This document shows, one piece after another, positions 1 to 8,040 of a stretch of 64,000 bases of DNA (position 1 is its first letter; each line of letters opens with the position of its first letter). The notes beneath the pieces are model-generated. The model had not been told where the DNA came from, made no database searches, and saw only the letters and a program-made list of their open reading frames with translations. The DNA is from Cellulomonas sp. ES6 (GTDB lineage: Bacteria > Actinomycetota > Actinomycetes > Actinomycetales > Cellulomonadaceae): contig NZ_CP125655.1 in assembly GCF_030053835.1 (NCBI RefSeq), forward strand, positions 2,170,001-2,234,000, written 5' to 3'. Both the position numbers and the translations under genes were made by a program.

Positions 1-640
1 TGAGGATCGCGGCCTTCGTCGCGGCATAGTCGATGAGCTCCGGGCTCGGCTGGAACGCCTGGACCGACGTCGTGTTGATGATGCTGGCGCCCTCGCCCAG
101 GTGGGCCAGCGCGGCCTTCGTGATCCAGAACAGCGCGTAGAGGTTCGTCTTCAGCGTCCGGTCGAGCTGCTCGGTCGTGAGGTCCAGCAGGCCGCCGTCC
201 TGGGCCATCTGGTACGCCGCGTTGTTGACGAGGACGTCGAGCCCGCCGAGCTCCTGGACGGCCCGCTCGACGAGCTCGCCGCAGAACGCCTCGTCGCGGA
301 TGTCGCCCGGGCACGTCACGGCCCGCCGACCCGCGGCCTCGACCAGGCGGACGGTCTCCTGGGCGTCGTCCTCCTCCTCCGGCAGGTACGAGATCGCCAC
401 GTCGGCGCCCTCGCGCGCGAACGCGAGCGCGACCGCCCGGCCGATGCCGGAGTCGCCGCCGGTGATGAGCGCGCGCCTGCCCTCGAGGCGTCCGGAGCCG
501 ACGTAGGTGTCCTCGCCGTGGTCGGGCTGCTGCCGCATGTCGTCCGTCAGGCCGGGGTGCGCGATCTGCTGCGCGGGCTGCTCCGGCGCGGGGTGCTGGG
601 TGCTCGGGTCCTGGGGTGTCGTCTGGTCGCTCATGCTCAT
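1..640 (-). CDS. SDR family oxidoreductase, stress-protein type (3' end outside window)
   Basis: Short-chain dehydrogenase/reductase resembling the general stress protein 39/YhdF group, which carry an N-terminal tail of about 45 residues before the Rossmann fold. Visible motifs are the cofactor loop ITGGDSGIG, LVNNAA, the catalytic Ser region NTTSV and the Tyr-x3-Lys motif DYATK. The frame runs off the left edge, so the last 60-80 residues are missing. Two in-frame ATGs (640 and 634) are possible starts and neither has a strong Shine-Dalgarno; I took the longer. The gene is divergent from the mevalonate operon and shares a roughly 200-base upstream region with it. The substrate cannot be predicted. 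Family assignment is firm, subfamily moderate. Confidence 0.88.
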   Translation of the reverse strand, partial: MSMSDQTTPQDPSTQHPAPEQPAQQIAHPGLTDDMRQQPDHGEDTYVGSGRLEGRRALITGGDSGIGRAVALAFAREGADVAISYLPEEEDDAQETVRLVEAAGRRAVTCPGDIRDEAFCGELVERAVQELGGLDVLVNNAAYQMAQDGGLLDLTTEQLDRTLKTNLYALFWITKAALAHLGEGASIINTTSVQAFQPSPELIDYAATKAAIL

Positions 641-808
641 CCATCGTCCGGGTCCTGGCGGGAAGCGCCACCCGGGCACGGACCCGCGGGCGCCCGAGTT
701 GCCGCCCCGGTCCGGGTCACCCCACAGTGGCCCCCGGCCGGCACGCGCGCCACCAGCACGTCCACCCCGCGCGCACACCGGCCGCACGGGGTCCGCCCAC
801 GCAGGATC

Positions 809-814
809 TAGGGT
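809..814 (+). promoter_or_regulatory. Candidate -10 element for the mevalonate operon
   Basis: TAGGGT fits the TAnnnT -10 pattern that recurs at other starts in this window. Transcription would begin near 821-823, giving a leader of about 20 bases that holds AGGAGG just before the GTG at 841. No convincing -35 is visible. Confidence 0.4.
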
Positions 815-840
815 GGCGGACCGTGGCCGACAGGAGGAAC

Positions 841-1119
841 GTGACCGACGACGAGCAGTACGTCGAGATCTGGGGCGACCGCGTGTCGCTGCGGGACCTG
901 GTCGTGGCGCTCGCGGTGTGCGCCGCGGCGACCGTCCTGGCCGTCGTCGCCGGGCGGGCGCTCGGGTCCTCGGAGTTCTTCTGGGGCCTGGGCGGGGCCG
1001 TCGTCGGGTTCGGCGTCGCCGTGCTGCTGGTGCGGCCGAAGCGCGACGTGCAGATCGTCGCCGACGACGCGGACGCGGCCTCCGCCGCGCCCGGCGCCCC
1101 CGCCGGCCCGGCCGCCTGA
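841..1119 (+). CDS. Small two-helix membrane protein (92 aa), first gene of mevalonate operon
   Basis: GTG start preceded by AGGAGG at an ideal distance, which decides it over the longer upstream frame. The protein has a short acidic N-terminus, two hydrophobic segments (about residues 18-38 and 45-65), a basic RPKRD stretch and an Ala/Pro-rich tail. I do not recognise a family. Only 10 bases separate it from the TctA-type permease, which has no strong ribosome site of its own, so the two are probably translated together. TctA permeases normally work with a small membrane subunit, TctB (about 150 aa, four helices). This protein could fill that role, but no sequence match to TctB is visible, so this is inference from position and topology. 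Confidence 0.7.
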   Translation: MTDDEQYVEIWGDRVSLRDLVVALAVCAAATVLAVVAGRALGSSEFFWGLGGAVVGFGVAVLLVRPKRDVQIVADDADAASAAPGAPAGPAA

Positions 1120-1129
1120 GCCGCCGACC

Positions 1130-2482
1130 GTGGACCTCGCCCTCCTGCTGCCGATGGCCGGCGCCGCGCTGGCCGCCGTGCTGCTGTACACGCTGATCGG
1201 CTTCATCCCCGGGACCGACGAGACGTCGGTGCTGCTGCCCGTGACGCTCGCGCTGGTGCTGGCCGGCACCGACCCGCAGGTCGTGCTCGCGTTCTTCATC
1301 GCGGCGGTCGTGACGCTGAACCTCACGAACTCGATCCCGACGGCGCTGGTCGGGCTGCCCGGCGGGGTGCTGTCCGCGCCGATGATCGACCACGCCCTGA
1401 CGCTGAAGCGGGAGGGCCGGGCCGCGGAGACGATCCGCAAGATGGCGGCCGGCTCCGTGGTCGGGACGCTCGTCGCGGTGCCGCTCGCGCTGCTGATCGC
1501 CGGTGCCATCACCCCGTGGGCCGAGCAGCTGCGCGAGTACGGCTCCCTGCTGTTCGTCGGCGGTGCGGTCGTGCTGGCCCTGCTCGGCCGCAACCGGGTG
1601 CTGTCGCTGCTCGCGATCATCCCGCTGGGCCTGCTGTTTCAAGGGGTGCAGGCGCTGTACCGGCAGACCGGCGTCCTGCCCGAGGACGGCACGATCACGG
1701 TCTCGTTCTTCCTGTCGATCACCGCCGGCCCGCTGCTGCTGAGCCTGGCCACGCTGCTCAACCCGACGCTGCGGGAGGCGCTGCCCCGCGGCCCGCGCAC
1801 GCCGGTGCGGATCACCCGGGGCGAGCTCCGGGGCGCACCGCTCAGCCCCCGGCGCCTGCTGACCCGCGCGGAGCTCGGCGCGAGCGCGACGGTGTCCGCC
1901 GCGTCGACGCCGCTGTTCTTCCTCAGCCCCGTCGCACTGACCCTGCTCATGGGCGAGGCCGCGGGGGCCCGCGCGAAGCAGGCGCGCGACCGCGCGTCCC
2001 GCGCCGTGACGTCGATGGCGGCGCTCGCGCACTCCACGTACCTCGCGGGCGTCATCATCCCGCTGGTCGCGGTCGGGCTGCCGCTGTCACCAGTGGCCGT
2101 CGGGCCGGCGAACGCCCTGTTCAACGCCCCGCCCGTGCTGACCCTGGACCGGAACCTGCACCACCTGCTGTCCACGCCGCAGCTCGTCGCGGCGATCGTG
2201 GTGGGCACCGTCGTGGCGCTGGTCCTGTCGTACGTGCTGGCGGTGCGGTACTCGTTCCGGCTGACCGCGCTCGTCACCCGGTACGTCCCGCACGAGGCGG
2301 TGCTGGCGCTGTTCGTCGTGTTCGTGCTGCTGCTCGCGTACCTGGACGCGGGCCTCGTCAACGTCTTCGCCGTGCTGCTCGTCGGGCTGACCTGCGGCAC
2401 GCTGAACCGGCTGGGCGTCAACTTCGGGGTGCAGTTCATGTCGCTGTACGCGGCCCCGTGGTTCGTCGCCCACCTCATGTGA
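1130..2482 (+). CDS. TctA-family carboxylate permease (candidate mevalonate importer)
   Basis: A 450-residue polytopic membrane protein with about 10-12 hydrophobic segments. It matches the large permease subunit of tripartite tricarboxylate transporters: an early GFIPG turn, LLPVTLAL, an IPTALVGLPGG motif near residue 80 and a second repeat-like half after residue 240. Family members transport citrate and other organic acids using a membrane potential and normally need TctB and the periplasmic binder TctC; no TctC is present here. Its stop overlaps the start of mevalonate kinase and it heads the pathway genes, so its cargo is plausibly mevalonate, a hydroxy-carboxylate. The GTG at 1130 was chosen because the first helix begins at once; ATG 1154 would cut it. 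Family well supported, cargo inferred. Confidence 0.82.
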   Translation: MDLALLLPMAGAALAAVLLYTLIGFIPGTDETSVLLPVTLALVLAGTDPQVVLAFFIAAVVTLNLTNSIPTALVGLPGGVLSAPMIDHALTLKREGRAAETIRKMAAGSVVGTLVAVPLALLIAGAITPWAEQLREYGSLLFVGGAVVLALLGRNRVLSLLAIIPLGLLFQGVQALYRQTGVLPEDGTITVSFFLSITAGPLLLSLATLLNPTLREALPRGPRTPVRITRGELRGAPLSPRRLLTRAELGASATVSAASTPLFFLSPVALTLLMGEAAGARAKQARDRASRAVTSMAALAHSTYLAGVIIPLVAVGLPLSPVAVGPANALFNAPPVLTLDRNLHHLLSTPQLVAAIVVGTVVALVLSYVLAVRYSFRLTALVTRYVPHEAVLALFVVFVLLLAYLDAGLVNVFAVLLVGLTCGTLNRLGVNFGVQFMSLYAAPWFVAHLM

Positions 2483-3471
2483 AGGAGCCGACCATCCGCA
2501 CCGACCGCAGCACCGGCACCGGGCACACCCGCGCCAAGGCGATCCTCGTGGGCGAGCACGCCGTCGTGTACGGCGAGCCGGCCATCGCCCTGCCGCTGGC
2601 GAGCCTGCCGATGCGTGCCACCGCGCGCCGCGAGGACGGGCCGCTGACGCTGGAGTCGGTGCTGTACTCCGGCCCGCTCGCGGACGCCCCGGAGCAGCTC
2701 GCCGCCCCGCGCGCCGCCGTCGAGGCGACCCTCGACCACCTGGGCCTGCCGCACCGCGGGATCGTCCTGTCGACCGAGTCGACGATCCCGGCGGCCCGGG
2801 GGCTGGGGTCGAGCGCCGCGACGGCCGGCGCGCTGGCGCTCGCGCTCGCGGACCTCGCCGGGCGCACGCTCACCCCGCAGGAGCACTTCGACCTGGTGCA
2901 GGTCGGCGAGCGGGTCGCCCACGGCAACCCCAGCGGGCTCGACGCCCGCACGACCGCCTCGACCGAGCCGATCTGGTTCCAGGCGGGCGAGATCCGCCCG
3001 CTCGACCTGCGGCTGCGCGCGCACCTGGTGGTCGCCGACACCGGCGTGCACGGCCGCACCCGGGTGGCCGTCGCGGACGTGCGGTCGTTCCGCGAGCGCC
3101 ACCCCGCCCGCGGGGACGAGCTGGTCGCCGAGCTCGGGCAGATCACCCGCGACGTCGTGCTGGACCTGGCCCGCGACCGGCCCCGCGAGCTGGGCGCCCG
3201 GATGACCCGCGCGCACGGCGTGCTGGCGGAGCTCGGCGTGTCCTCCCCGGAGCTCGACCGGCTGGTCGGGGCGGCCCTCGCGGCGGGCGCCCTCGGCGCG
3301 AAGCTCACCGGCGGTGGCCAGGGCGGATGCCTGCTGGCGCTCGCGGCCGACGCGACCTCCGCTGGTACGATCGCCGCTGCCCTGCGCCGCGCGGGCGCGG
3401 CGCGCACCTGGCTGCACCGGACCGACGCGCGGCGACCCGCCGCTCCCTCCGCCCAGGTGTCCCTCGGATGA
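2479..3471 (+). CDS. mvk: Mevalonate kinase
   Basis: GHMP-superfamily kinase that phosphorylates mevalonate with ATP to 5-phosphomevalonate. Seen are motif 1 (KAILVGEHAVVYGEPAIALP), motif 2 (ARGLGSSAATAGA), the mevalonate-kinase GNPSGLDA segment and motif 3 (KLTGGGQGGC). Length of about 330 residues is normal for bacterial enzymes. The start is unusual: GTG 2479 overlaps the permease stop but has no Shine-Dalgarno, whereas an AAGGAG lies inside the frame at 2482-2487, six bases before an in-frame ATC at 2494. The real start may be that ATC (325 aa). The 3' end overlaps mvaD by ATGA. Product identity is firm, start is not. Confidence 0.94.
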   Translation: MKEPTIRTDRSTGTGHTRAKAILVGEHAVVYGEPAIALPLASLPMRATARREDGPLTLESVLYSGPLADAPEQLAAPRAAVEATLDHLGLPHRGIVLSTESTIPAARGLGSSAATAGALALALADLAGRTLTPQEHFDLVQVGERVAHGNPSGLDARTTASTEPIWFQAGEIRPLDLRLRAHLVVADTGVHGRTRVAVADVRSFRERHPARGDELVAELGQITRDVVLDLARDRPRELGARMTRAHGVLAELGVSSPELDRLVGAALAAGALGAKLTGGGQGGCLLALAADATSAGTIAAALRRAGAARTWLHRTDARRPAAPSAQVSLG

Positions 3472-4463
3472 CGAACTCCGCGACCGCCGTCGCGCACGCC
3501 AACATCGCCCTCGCCAAGTACTGGGGCAAGCGCGACGAGGCCCTGGCGCTGCCCGCGACGTCCAGCCTGTCGCTCACCCTCGACGCGTTCCACGCGACCA
3601 CGACGGTGACGCTCGACCCGGACGCCGACGCGGACACCGCCTCCCTCGACGGCCGGCCGATGTCGGACGGCGAGCTGGGGCGCGTCTCCCGGTTCCTCGA
3701 CCTCGTCCGGTCGCTCGCGGGGTCGTCCGCGCACGCCGTGGTCGACTCGGTCTCCACCGTCCCGACGGGCGCCGGGCTGGCGTCGTCGGCGAGCGGGTTC
3801 GCGGCGCTCGCCGGGGCGGCCGCGGCGGTCTACGGCCTGGACCTCGACGCGCGCGGGCTGTCGCGGCTGGCCCGGCGCGGCTCGGGCTCGGCGTCCCGCT
3901 CCGTGTTCGGCGGGCTCGTCGTGTGGCACGCCGGCACGGACGACGCGTCGTCCTACGCCGAGCCCGTCCCCGGCGCCGAGCCGGGTGGCGCGCTCGACCC
4001 GGCGATGGCCGTCGTCGTGCTGGACGCGGGCCGCAAGGCGGTCTCCAGCCGCGAGGCCATGCGCCGCACCGTCGAGACGTCGCCGTTCTTCCCCGCCTGG
4101 ACCGACGCGACGGAGCGCGACGTCGCGCTCATGCTCGACGCCGTGCGGGCGGGCGACCTGGCGGCGCTCGGGGAGCTCGCCGAGTCCAACGCGCTGCGGA
4201 TGCACGCCACGATGCTCGGCGCCCGCCCGCCGGTGCGGTACTGGACCGCCCACACCGTCGCCGTCCTCGACCAGGTGCAGGCGCTGCGGGCCGACGGGCT
4301 GCCGTGCTGGGCCACCATCGACGCCGGCCCGAACGTCAAGGTGCTGTGCGCCGCGCCCGACCTGCCCGCGCTCGCCGACGCGCTGTCCGAGGGCGGCACG
4401 CGCCGGGTCGTCACGGCCCGTCCGGGGCCGGGGCTGCGCGTCGACGCGGGGGGCGCGGCGTGA
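3468..4463 (+). CDS. mvaD: Diphosphomevalonate decarboxylase
   Basis: ATP-dependent decarboxylation of 5-diphosphomevalonate to isopentenyl diphosphate. Seen are the N-terminal ANIALAKYWGKRD, the GHMP glycine/serine loop PTGAGLASSASGFAAL near residue 100, and the C-terminal TIDAGPNVKVL that carries the catalytic Asp. Length 331 aa is typical. The ATG overlaps the kinase stop (ATGA) and its own stop overlaps the GTG of the next kinase, so translation is coupled through the operon. Gene order kinase-decarboxylase-phosphokinase-isomerase is the one known from actinobacterial mevalonate clusters such as that of Streptomyces sp. CL190. Confidence 0.95.
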   Translation: MTNSATAVAHANIALAKYWGKRDEALALPATSSLSLTLDAFHATTTVTLDPDADADTASLDGRPMSDGELGRVSRFLDLVRSLAGSSAHAVVDSVSTVPTGAGLASSASGFAALAGAAAAVYGLDLDARGLSRLARRGSGSASRSVFGGLVVWHAGTDDASSYAEPVPGAEPGGALDPAMAVVVLDAGRKAVSSREAMRRTVETSPFFPAWTDATERDVALMLDAVRAGDLAALGELAESNALRMHATMLGARPPVRYWTAHTVAVLDQVQALRADGLPCWATIDAGPNVKVLCAAPDLPALADALSEGGTRRVVTARPGPGLRVDAGGAA

Positions 4464-5608
4464 GCGGCGGGACGACCGGCGGGGTCCCCGGCGGCGCGAT
4501 CGAGGTCTGCGCACCCGGCAAGCTCTTCGTCGCCGGGGAGTACGCGGTCGTCGAGGCCGGCTACCCGGCGGTGCTCGTCGCCGTGGACCGGCACGTCACC
4601 GTGCGGCTCGCCCCGGCCGAGGGTGCGGGATCCATCGCCTCCGACCAGTACGGCCGGCTGCCCGTCGTGTGGCGCCGTCGCGGCGACCGGGTGGTGCTCG
4701 ACCACGACAGCCGCCCGTTCGACTACGTGCTCGCCGCGATCGACGTCGTCGAGCGGTTCGCGGCCGAGCAGGGCCGCACGCTCGGGTTCTACGACATCAC
4801 GATCACCTCGGAGCTCGACGACCGGTCGGGCCGCAAGTTCGGCCTCGGGTCGTCGGCGGCGGTCACCGCGGCGACGGTGCGGGCGCTCGACCGGTTCTAC
4901 GACCTCGGGCTGCCGACCGACCGGCTGCTGCGCCTCGCGCTGCTGGCGACCGTCGCCGTCAACCCGATGGGATCCGGCGGCGACGTCGCGGCGAGCCTCT
5001 ACGGCGGCTGGATCCGGTACGCGGCGCTGGACCGCGAGTGGCTGCGCGCGTCGCTGGCCGCCGGCGAGGAGTCGGGGGCCGAACGCCCGCTGACGGCCCT
5101 CCTCGACGCCGACTGGCCCGGCCTGTCCGTGCGGCGGCTGCCGACGCCGCGGACCATGCGCCTCGTCGTCGGGTGGACCGGCGTGCCGGCCTCCACGACC
5201 CGCCTGGTCGAGGCGATGCAGTCCCGCAAGGAGGTGGCCGAGAGCCACTACCCCGACTTCCTCGCGGCGTCCCGCGCCTGCGTGGACGCCCTCGCGGACG
5301 CCATCGAGCGGGACGACGCCCCGGCCGCGAAGGCGCAGATCCACCGCGCCCGCGGGCTGCTCACGTCGCTGGCACGCGCCGCCGGCGTCGACATCGAGAC
5401 CCCCGCGCTGCGGACGCTGTGCGAGACGGCGGAGAGCGTCGGCGCGGCGGCCAAGTCCTCCGGCGCGGGCGGCGGCGACTGCGGCATCGTGCTGGTGGAC
5501 GCCGGCACCGACCTCGAGCCGATGCTCCGCGACTGGGAGCTGTCGGACGTGCGGCACCTGTCGCTGCGGGTGCAGCCGCCCCGGGAGGAGCACGCCGATG
5601 ACCGCTGA
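4460..5608 (+). CDS. Phosphomevalonate kinase
   Basis: GHMP kinase converting 5-phosphomevalonate to 5-diphosphomevalonate. Seen are APGKLFVAGEYAVVEAGYPA near residue 20, the phosphate-binding KFGLGSSAAVTAATV near residue 130 and the C-terminal KSSGAGGGDCGI loop. Length 382 aa fits the family. GTG start overlaps the mvaD stop, and the 3' end overlaps the isomerase start by 11 bases. It is the third step of the operon and completes an uninterrupted route from mevalonate to IPP together with its neighbours. Confidence 0.94.
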   Translation: MSGGTTGGVPGGAIEVCAPGKLFVAGEYAVVEAGYPAVLVAVDRHVTVRLAPAEGAGSIASDQYGRLPVVWRRRGDRVVLDHDSRPFDYVLAAIDVVERFAAEQGRTLGFYDITITSELDDRSGRKFGLGSSAAVTAATVRALDRFYDLGLPTDRLLRLALLATVAVNPMGSGGDVAASLYGGWIRYAALDREWLRASLAAGEESGAERPLTALLDADWPGLSVRRLPTPRTMRLVVGWTGVPASTTRLVEAMQSRKEVAESHYPDFLAASRACVDALADAIERDDAPAAKAQIHRARGLLTSLARAAGVDIETPALRTLCETAESVGAAAKSSGAGGGDCGIVLVDAGTDLEPMLRDWELSDVRHLSLRVQPPREEHADDR

Positions 5609-6725
5609 GGACCCGGACGGCCCCGCCACCGCACCGCTCGGCGCCCAGGACGAGCCCGGTGCCGCGGCCCAGGACGCCCGCCGCAAGGACGACCACGTCC
5701 GCCTCGCGTCCGCCCAGCACGCCGAGCCGCAGGCCCACGACTTCGACCACGTGCGGCCGCTGAACCACCCGCTCGCCGCCGGGAACCGGAGCGAGGTCTC
5801 CCTGCGCGCCACCGGCCGGGTGCTGGACTGGCCCGTGCCGCTCTTCATCAACGGCATGACCGGCGGCACCGCCCACACCGCGACGATCAACCGCGCGCTC
5901 GCCCTGGCGGCCCGCGAGACCGGCGTGCCGATCGCCTCCGGCTCGACGGGGATCCTGCACCGCGAGCCCGCCGCGATCCCGTCGTTCCGGGTGCTGCGCG
6001 ACCTGAACCCCGACGGGTTCGTCATGGCGAACGTCAACCCGAACCTCACGCCCGCGCAGGCCCGCCGGTCCGTGGAGATCCTCGAGGCCGACGCGCTCCA
6101 GGTCCACGTGAACCCGGCCCAGGAGATCGTCATGCCGGAGGGCGACCGGGACTTCACGCGGTGGACGGACACCATCGCCGCGATCGTCGCGGAGGTCGGC
6201 GTGCCGGTCGTCGTCAAGGAGGTCGGCGCCGGGATGAGCCGCGGCACCGTCGCCCGGCTGCGGGACCTCGGGGTCGCGGCCGTCGACGTGTCCGGCCGCG
6301 GCGGCACCGACTTCACGGCCATCGAGTCCGCGCGCCGCACCGACGGCGGCATGGACTACCTGGCCGGGTGGGGGCAGTCGGCCGTCGAGGGGCTGCTGGA
6401 CGCCTCCTCGGTGGACGGGGTGGACCTGCTGGCCTCCGGCGGGGTGCGGCACCCGCTCGACGTCGTGCGCGCGCTCGCGCTCGGGGCGACGGCCGTGGGC
6501 GTGGCCGGGGGGTTCCTCCGGGTGCTGCTCACCGAGGGCGAGGCGGCCCTCGTCGCGCGCATCCAGGCGTGGCTCGAGCAGGTCGGCGACATCATGACGC
6601 TGCTCGGGGCGCGCACCGTGGCCGACCTGCGCCGGGTGGACCTGCTGATCACCGGGCCGGTGCGGGAGTTCTGCGAGCTCCGCGGCGTCGACGCGGCGGC
6701 GTACGCGCGGCGCAGCGGCCTCTGA
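5598..6725 (+). CDS. fni: Type 2 isopentenyl-diphosphate delta-isomerase (FMN)
   Basis: FMN- and NADPH-dependent TIM-barrel enzyme interconverting IPP and DMAPP; unrelated to the metal-dependent type 1 enzyme. Seen are RKDDHVRLA near residue 30, FINGMTGGT, the glycine-rich GSTGIL, HVNPAQEIVMPEG, a VVVKEVGAGMS strand, SGRGGTDF, and the phosphate-binding ASGGVRHPLD followed by GATAVGVAGGFL. 375 aa, with a hydrophilic N-terminal extension. It is the last pathway gene; HMG-CoA reductase and synthase, which often follow it in other actinobacteria, are not here. A hairpin follows 26 bases after the stop. Confidence 0.95.
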   Translation: MTAEDPDGPATAPLGAQDEPGAAAQDARRKDDHVRLASAQHAEPQAHDFDHVRPLNHPLAAGNRSEVSLRATGRVLDWPVPLFINGMTGGTAHTATINRALALAARETGVPIASGSTGILHREPAAIPSFRVLRDLNPDGFVMANVNPNLTPAQARRSVEILEADALQVHVNPAQEIVMPEGDRDFTRWTDTIAAIVAEVGVPVVVKEVGAGMSRGTVARLRDLGVAAVDVSGRGGTDFTAIESARRTDGGMDYLAGWGQSAVEGLLDASSVDGVDLLASGGVRHPLDVVRALALGATAVGVAGGFLRVLLTEGEAALVARIQAWLEQVGDIMTLLGARTVADLRRVDLLITGPVREFCELRGVDAAAYARRSGL

Positions 6726-6750
6726 CCCGCGCCGGCACCGGGCACGCCGG

Positions 6751-6772
6751 GGTCACCGCGCGCCGGGTGACC
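6751..6772 (+). terminator. Hairpin after the mevalonate operon
   Basis: Perfect 7-bp stem GGTCACC/GGTGACC with an 8-base loop, 26 bases after the fni stop and 50 bases before the next start. No U-tract follows, as is common for actinobacterial terminators, so function is inferred from position. Confidence 0.5.
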
Positions 6773-6822
6773 GCTCAGGTCCGGGGTGGTGGCGGCCGAT
6801 AGGTCCCTACGGGGTGAGGCGG

Positions 6823-7962
6823 ATGGTCCACGGGTACGAGCCCGGCCGGCCGGCGGCGCGACGAGCGCGGCGGCTGGTCCGGAGACGCGTCGCCGACCCC
6901 GCACGCACGACCGCGGACGGCGCCGGGCGCCCCGGTCCCGGTGACGCGGCCCCGACCAGCACCTGGTTCGACGACTGGCTGACGGGCGACGAGGACGCCG
7001 TGGTGCTCGACCCGCCCGACGGCTGGACGACCCTGCACGACCTCCGACGCCCGGGCAGCGCCTCCCGCACGCTCGACTGCCTCGCGATCGGCCCGGGTGG
7101 CGTCGTCGTCATCCAGTCGCTGCACTGGGACGGCTCCGCGACGGTCGTCGACGGCACCCTGCGGCTCCACGGCTACGGCCGGACCCCGGACGTGGCGGCC
7201 GCCGCCGACTCCGCCGGGGCGGTGACGTCGCTGCTCGCACCCACGCACCGCCGCACCGTCCGCGCCGTGGTCAGCCTCGCCGGCCAGGACCTCCCGCCCG
7301 CGACCGTCCGCGGCGGCGCCGTCGCGGTGGGCGAGCACCGGCTCGCCGGGTGGCTGGCCGCGCTGCCGCCGGTGCTGGCGCCCGCCGACGCCCGCCTGGT
7401 CCGCGACTACCTGGCCGCGGAGCTCACCGGACCGGCGAGCCCGGAGCTGCTCACCGTCGACGACGTGTTCCGGCCGCGGGAGGTCTGGGCGGCGCCGGAC
7501 GTCCCCGCGCAGCGTCCCGGGCAGCCCGACGCGGGCGACGGGCCCGTCGGAGGCTCCGACGGCGAGCTCGGCCGGGCCCCGGAGTCCGTCGGAGGCTCCG
7601 ACGGCGAGGTCGGCGCGCTCGACGAGCCCCGCGATGCCGGGGATCTCAGCGACCTCGGCGATCTCGGCGACGAGGCGTGGCCCGTCGGAGGCCCCGACGC
7701 GACGCCCGGCAGCACCCCGGGTCCCTTCGGAGGCTCCGACCCGACGCCCGGCAGCTCCTCGGGCCCCGTCGGAGGCTCCGACGGGGACATCGGCAACCGG
7801 ATCGACGACAGCGGGTGGCCGGAGCACGGGCGCGGGGACACCCTCCGTCCCGCACCGGCCCGCGGCGCGATCGGGGACGGCGCCCTCCGCGTCGGGATGC
7901 TGGTCCTGGGGCTGCTGACCGCCGGCAACATCCTGCTCGCCTGGCTGGACGCGGCAGGGTGA
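6823..7962 (+). CDS. NERD-like domain protein with repeat linker and C-terminal anchor
   Basis: 379 aa from ATG 6823, preceded by GGTGAGG; a GTG at 6814 is also possible. Residues 45-200 resemble the nuclease-related NERD domain: a DCLAIGPGGVVVIQ strand, then WDG and an amphipathic helix. The positions usually held by catalytic Asp and Lys in the VIDxK segment read Gln and Leu, so nuclease activity is doubtful. Residues about 240-325 form a Gly/Asp/Pro-rich linker with imperfect 14-residue repeats centred on GGSD. A single hydrophobic helix (about residues 353-372) ends the protein, suggesting a C-terminal membrane anchor with the NERD domain in the cytoplasm. Not obviously linked to the mevalonate operon. 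Domain call is moderate. Confidence 0.68.
   Translation: MVHGYEPGRPAARRARRLVRRRVADPARTTADGAGRPGPGDAAPTSTWFDDWLTGDEDAVVLDPPDGWTTLHDLRRPGSASRTLDCLAIGPGGVVVIQSLHWDGSATVVDGTLRLHGYGRTPDVAAAADSAGAVTSLLAPTHRRTVRAVVSLAGQDLPPATVRGGAVAVGEHRLAGWLAALPPVLAPADARLVRDYLAAELTGPASPELLTVDDVFRPREVWAAPDVPAQRPGQPDAGDGPVGGSDGELGRAPESVGGSDGEVGALDEPRDAGDLSDLGDLGDEAWPVGGPDATPGSTPGPFGGSDPTPGSSSGPVGGSDGDIGNRIDDSGWPEHGRGDTLRPAPARGAIGDGALRVGMLVLGLLTAGNILLAWLDAAG
7546..7782 (+). repeat. In-frame 42-nt repeats built on a 15-nt inverted repeat
   Basis: Five copies of GTCGGAGGCTCCGAC or a one-base variant lie at 7546, 7588, 7684, 7726 and 7768. Each is an inverted repeat (7-bp arms, one central base). Successive copies are 42, 96, 42 and 42 bases apart, all multiples of three, and encode the GGSD core of 14-residue repeats in the linker of the NERD-like protein. 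Confidence 0.9.
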
Positions 7963-8040
7963 CCCCTGCGCCCTCCCTGTGAGCCGCACCACTGCGCCGG
8001 CACGGAATGCCCGGCGTGCCGAGAAGGGTTCCCACTGCAC

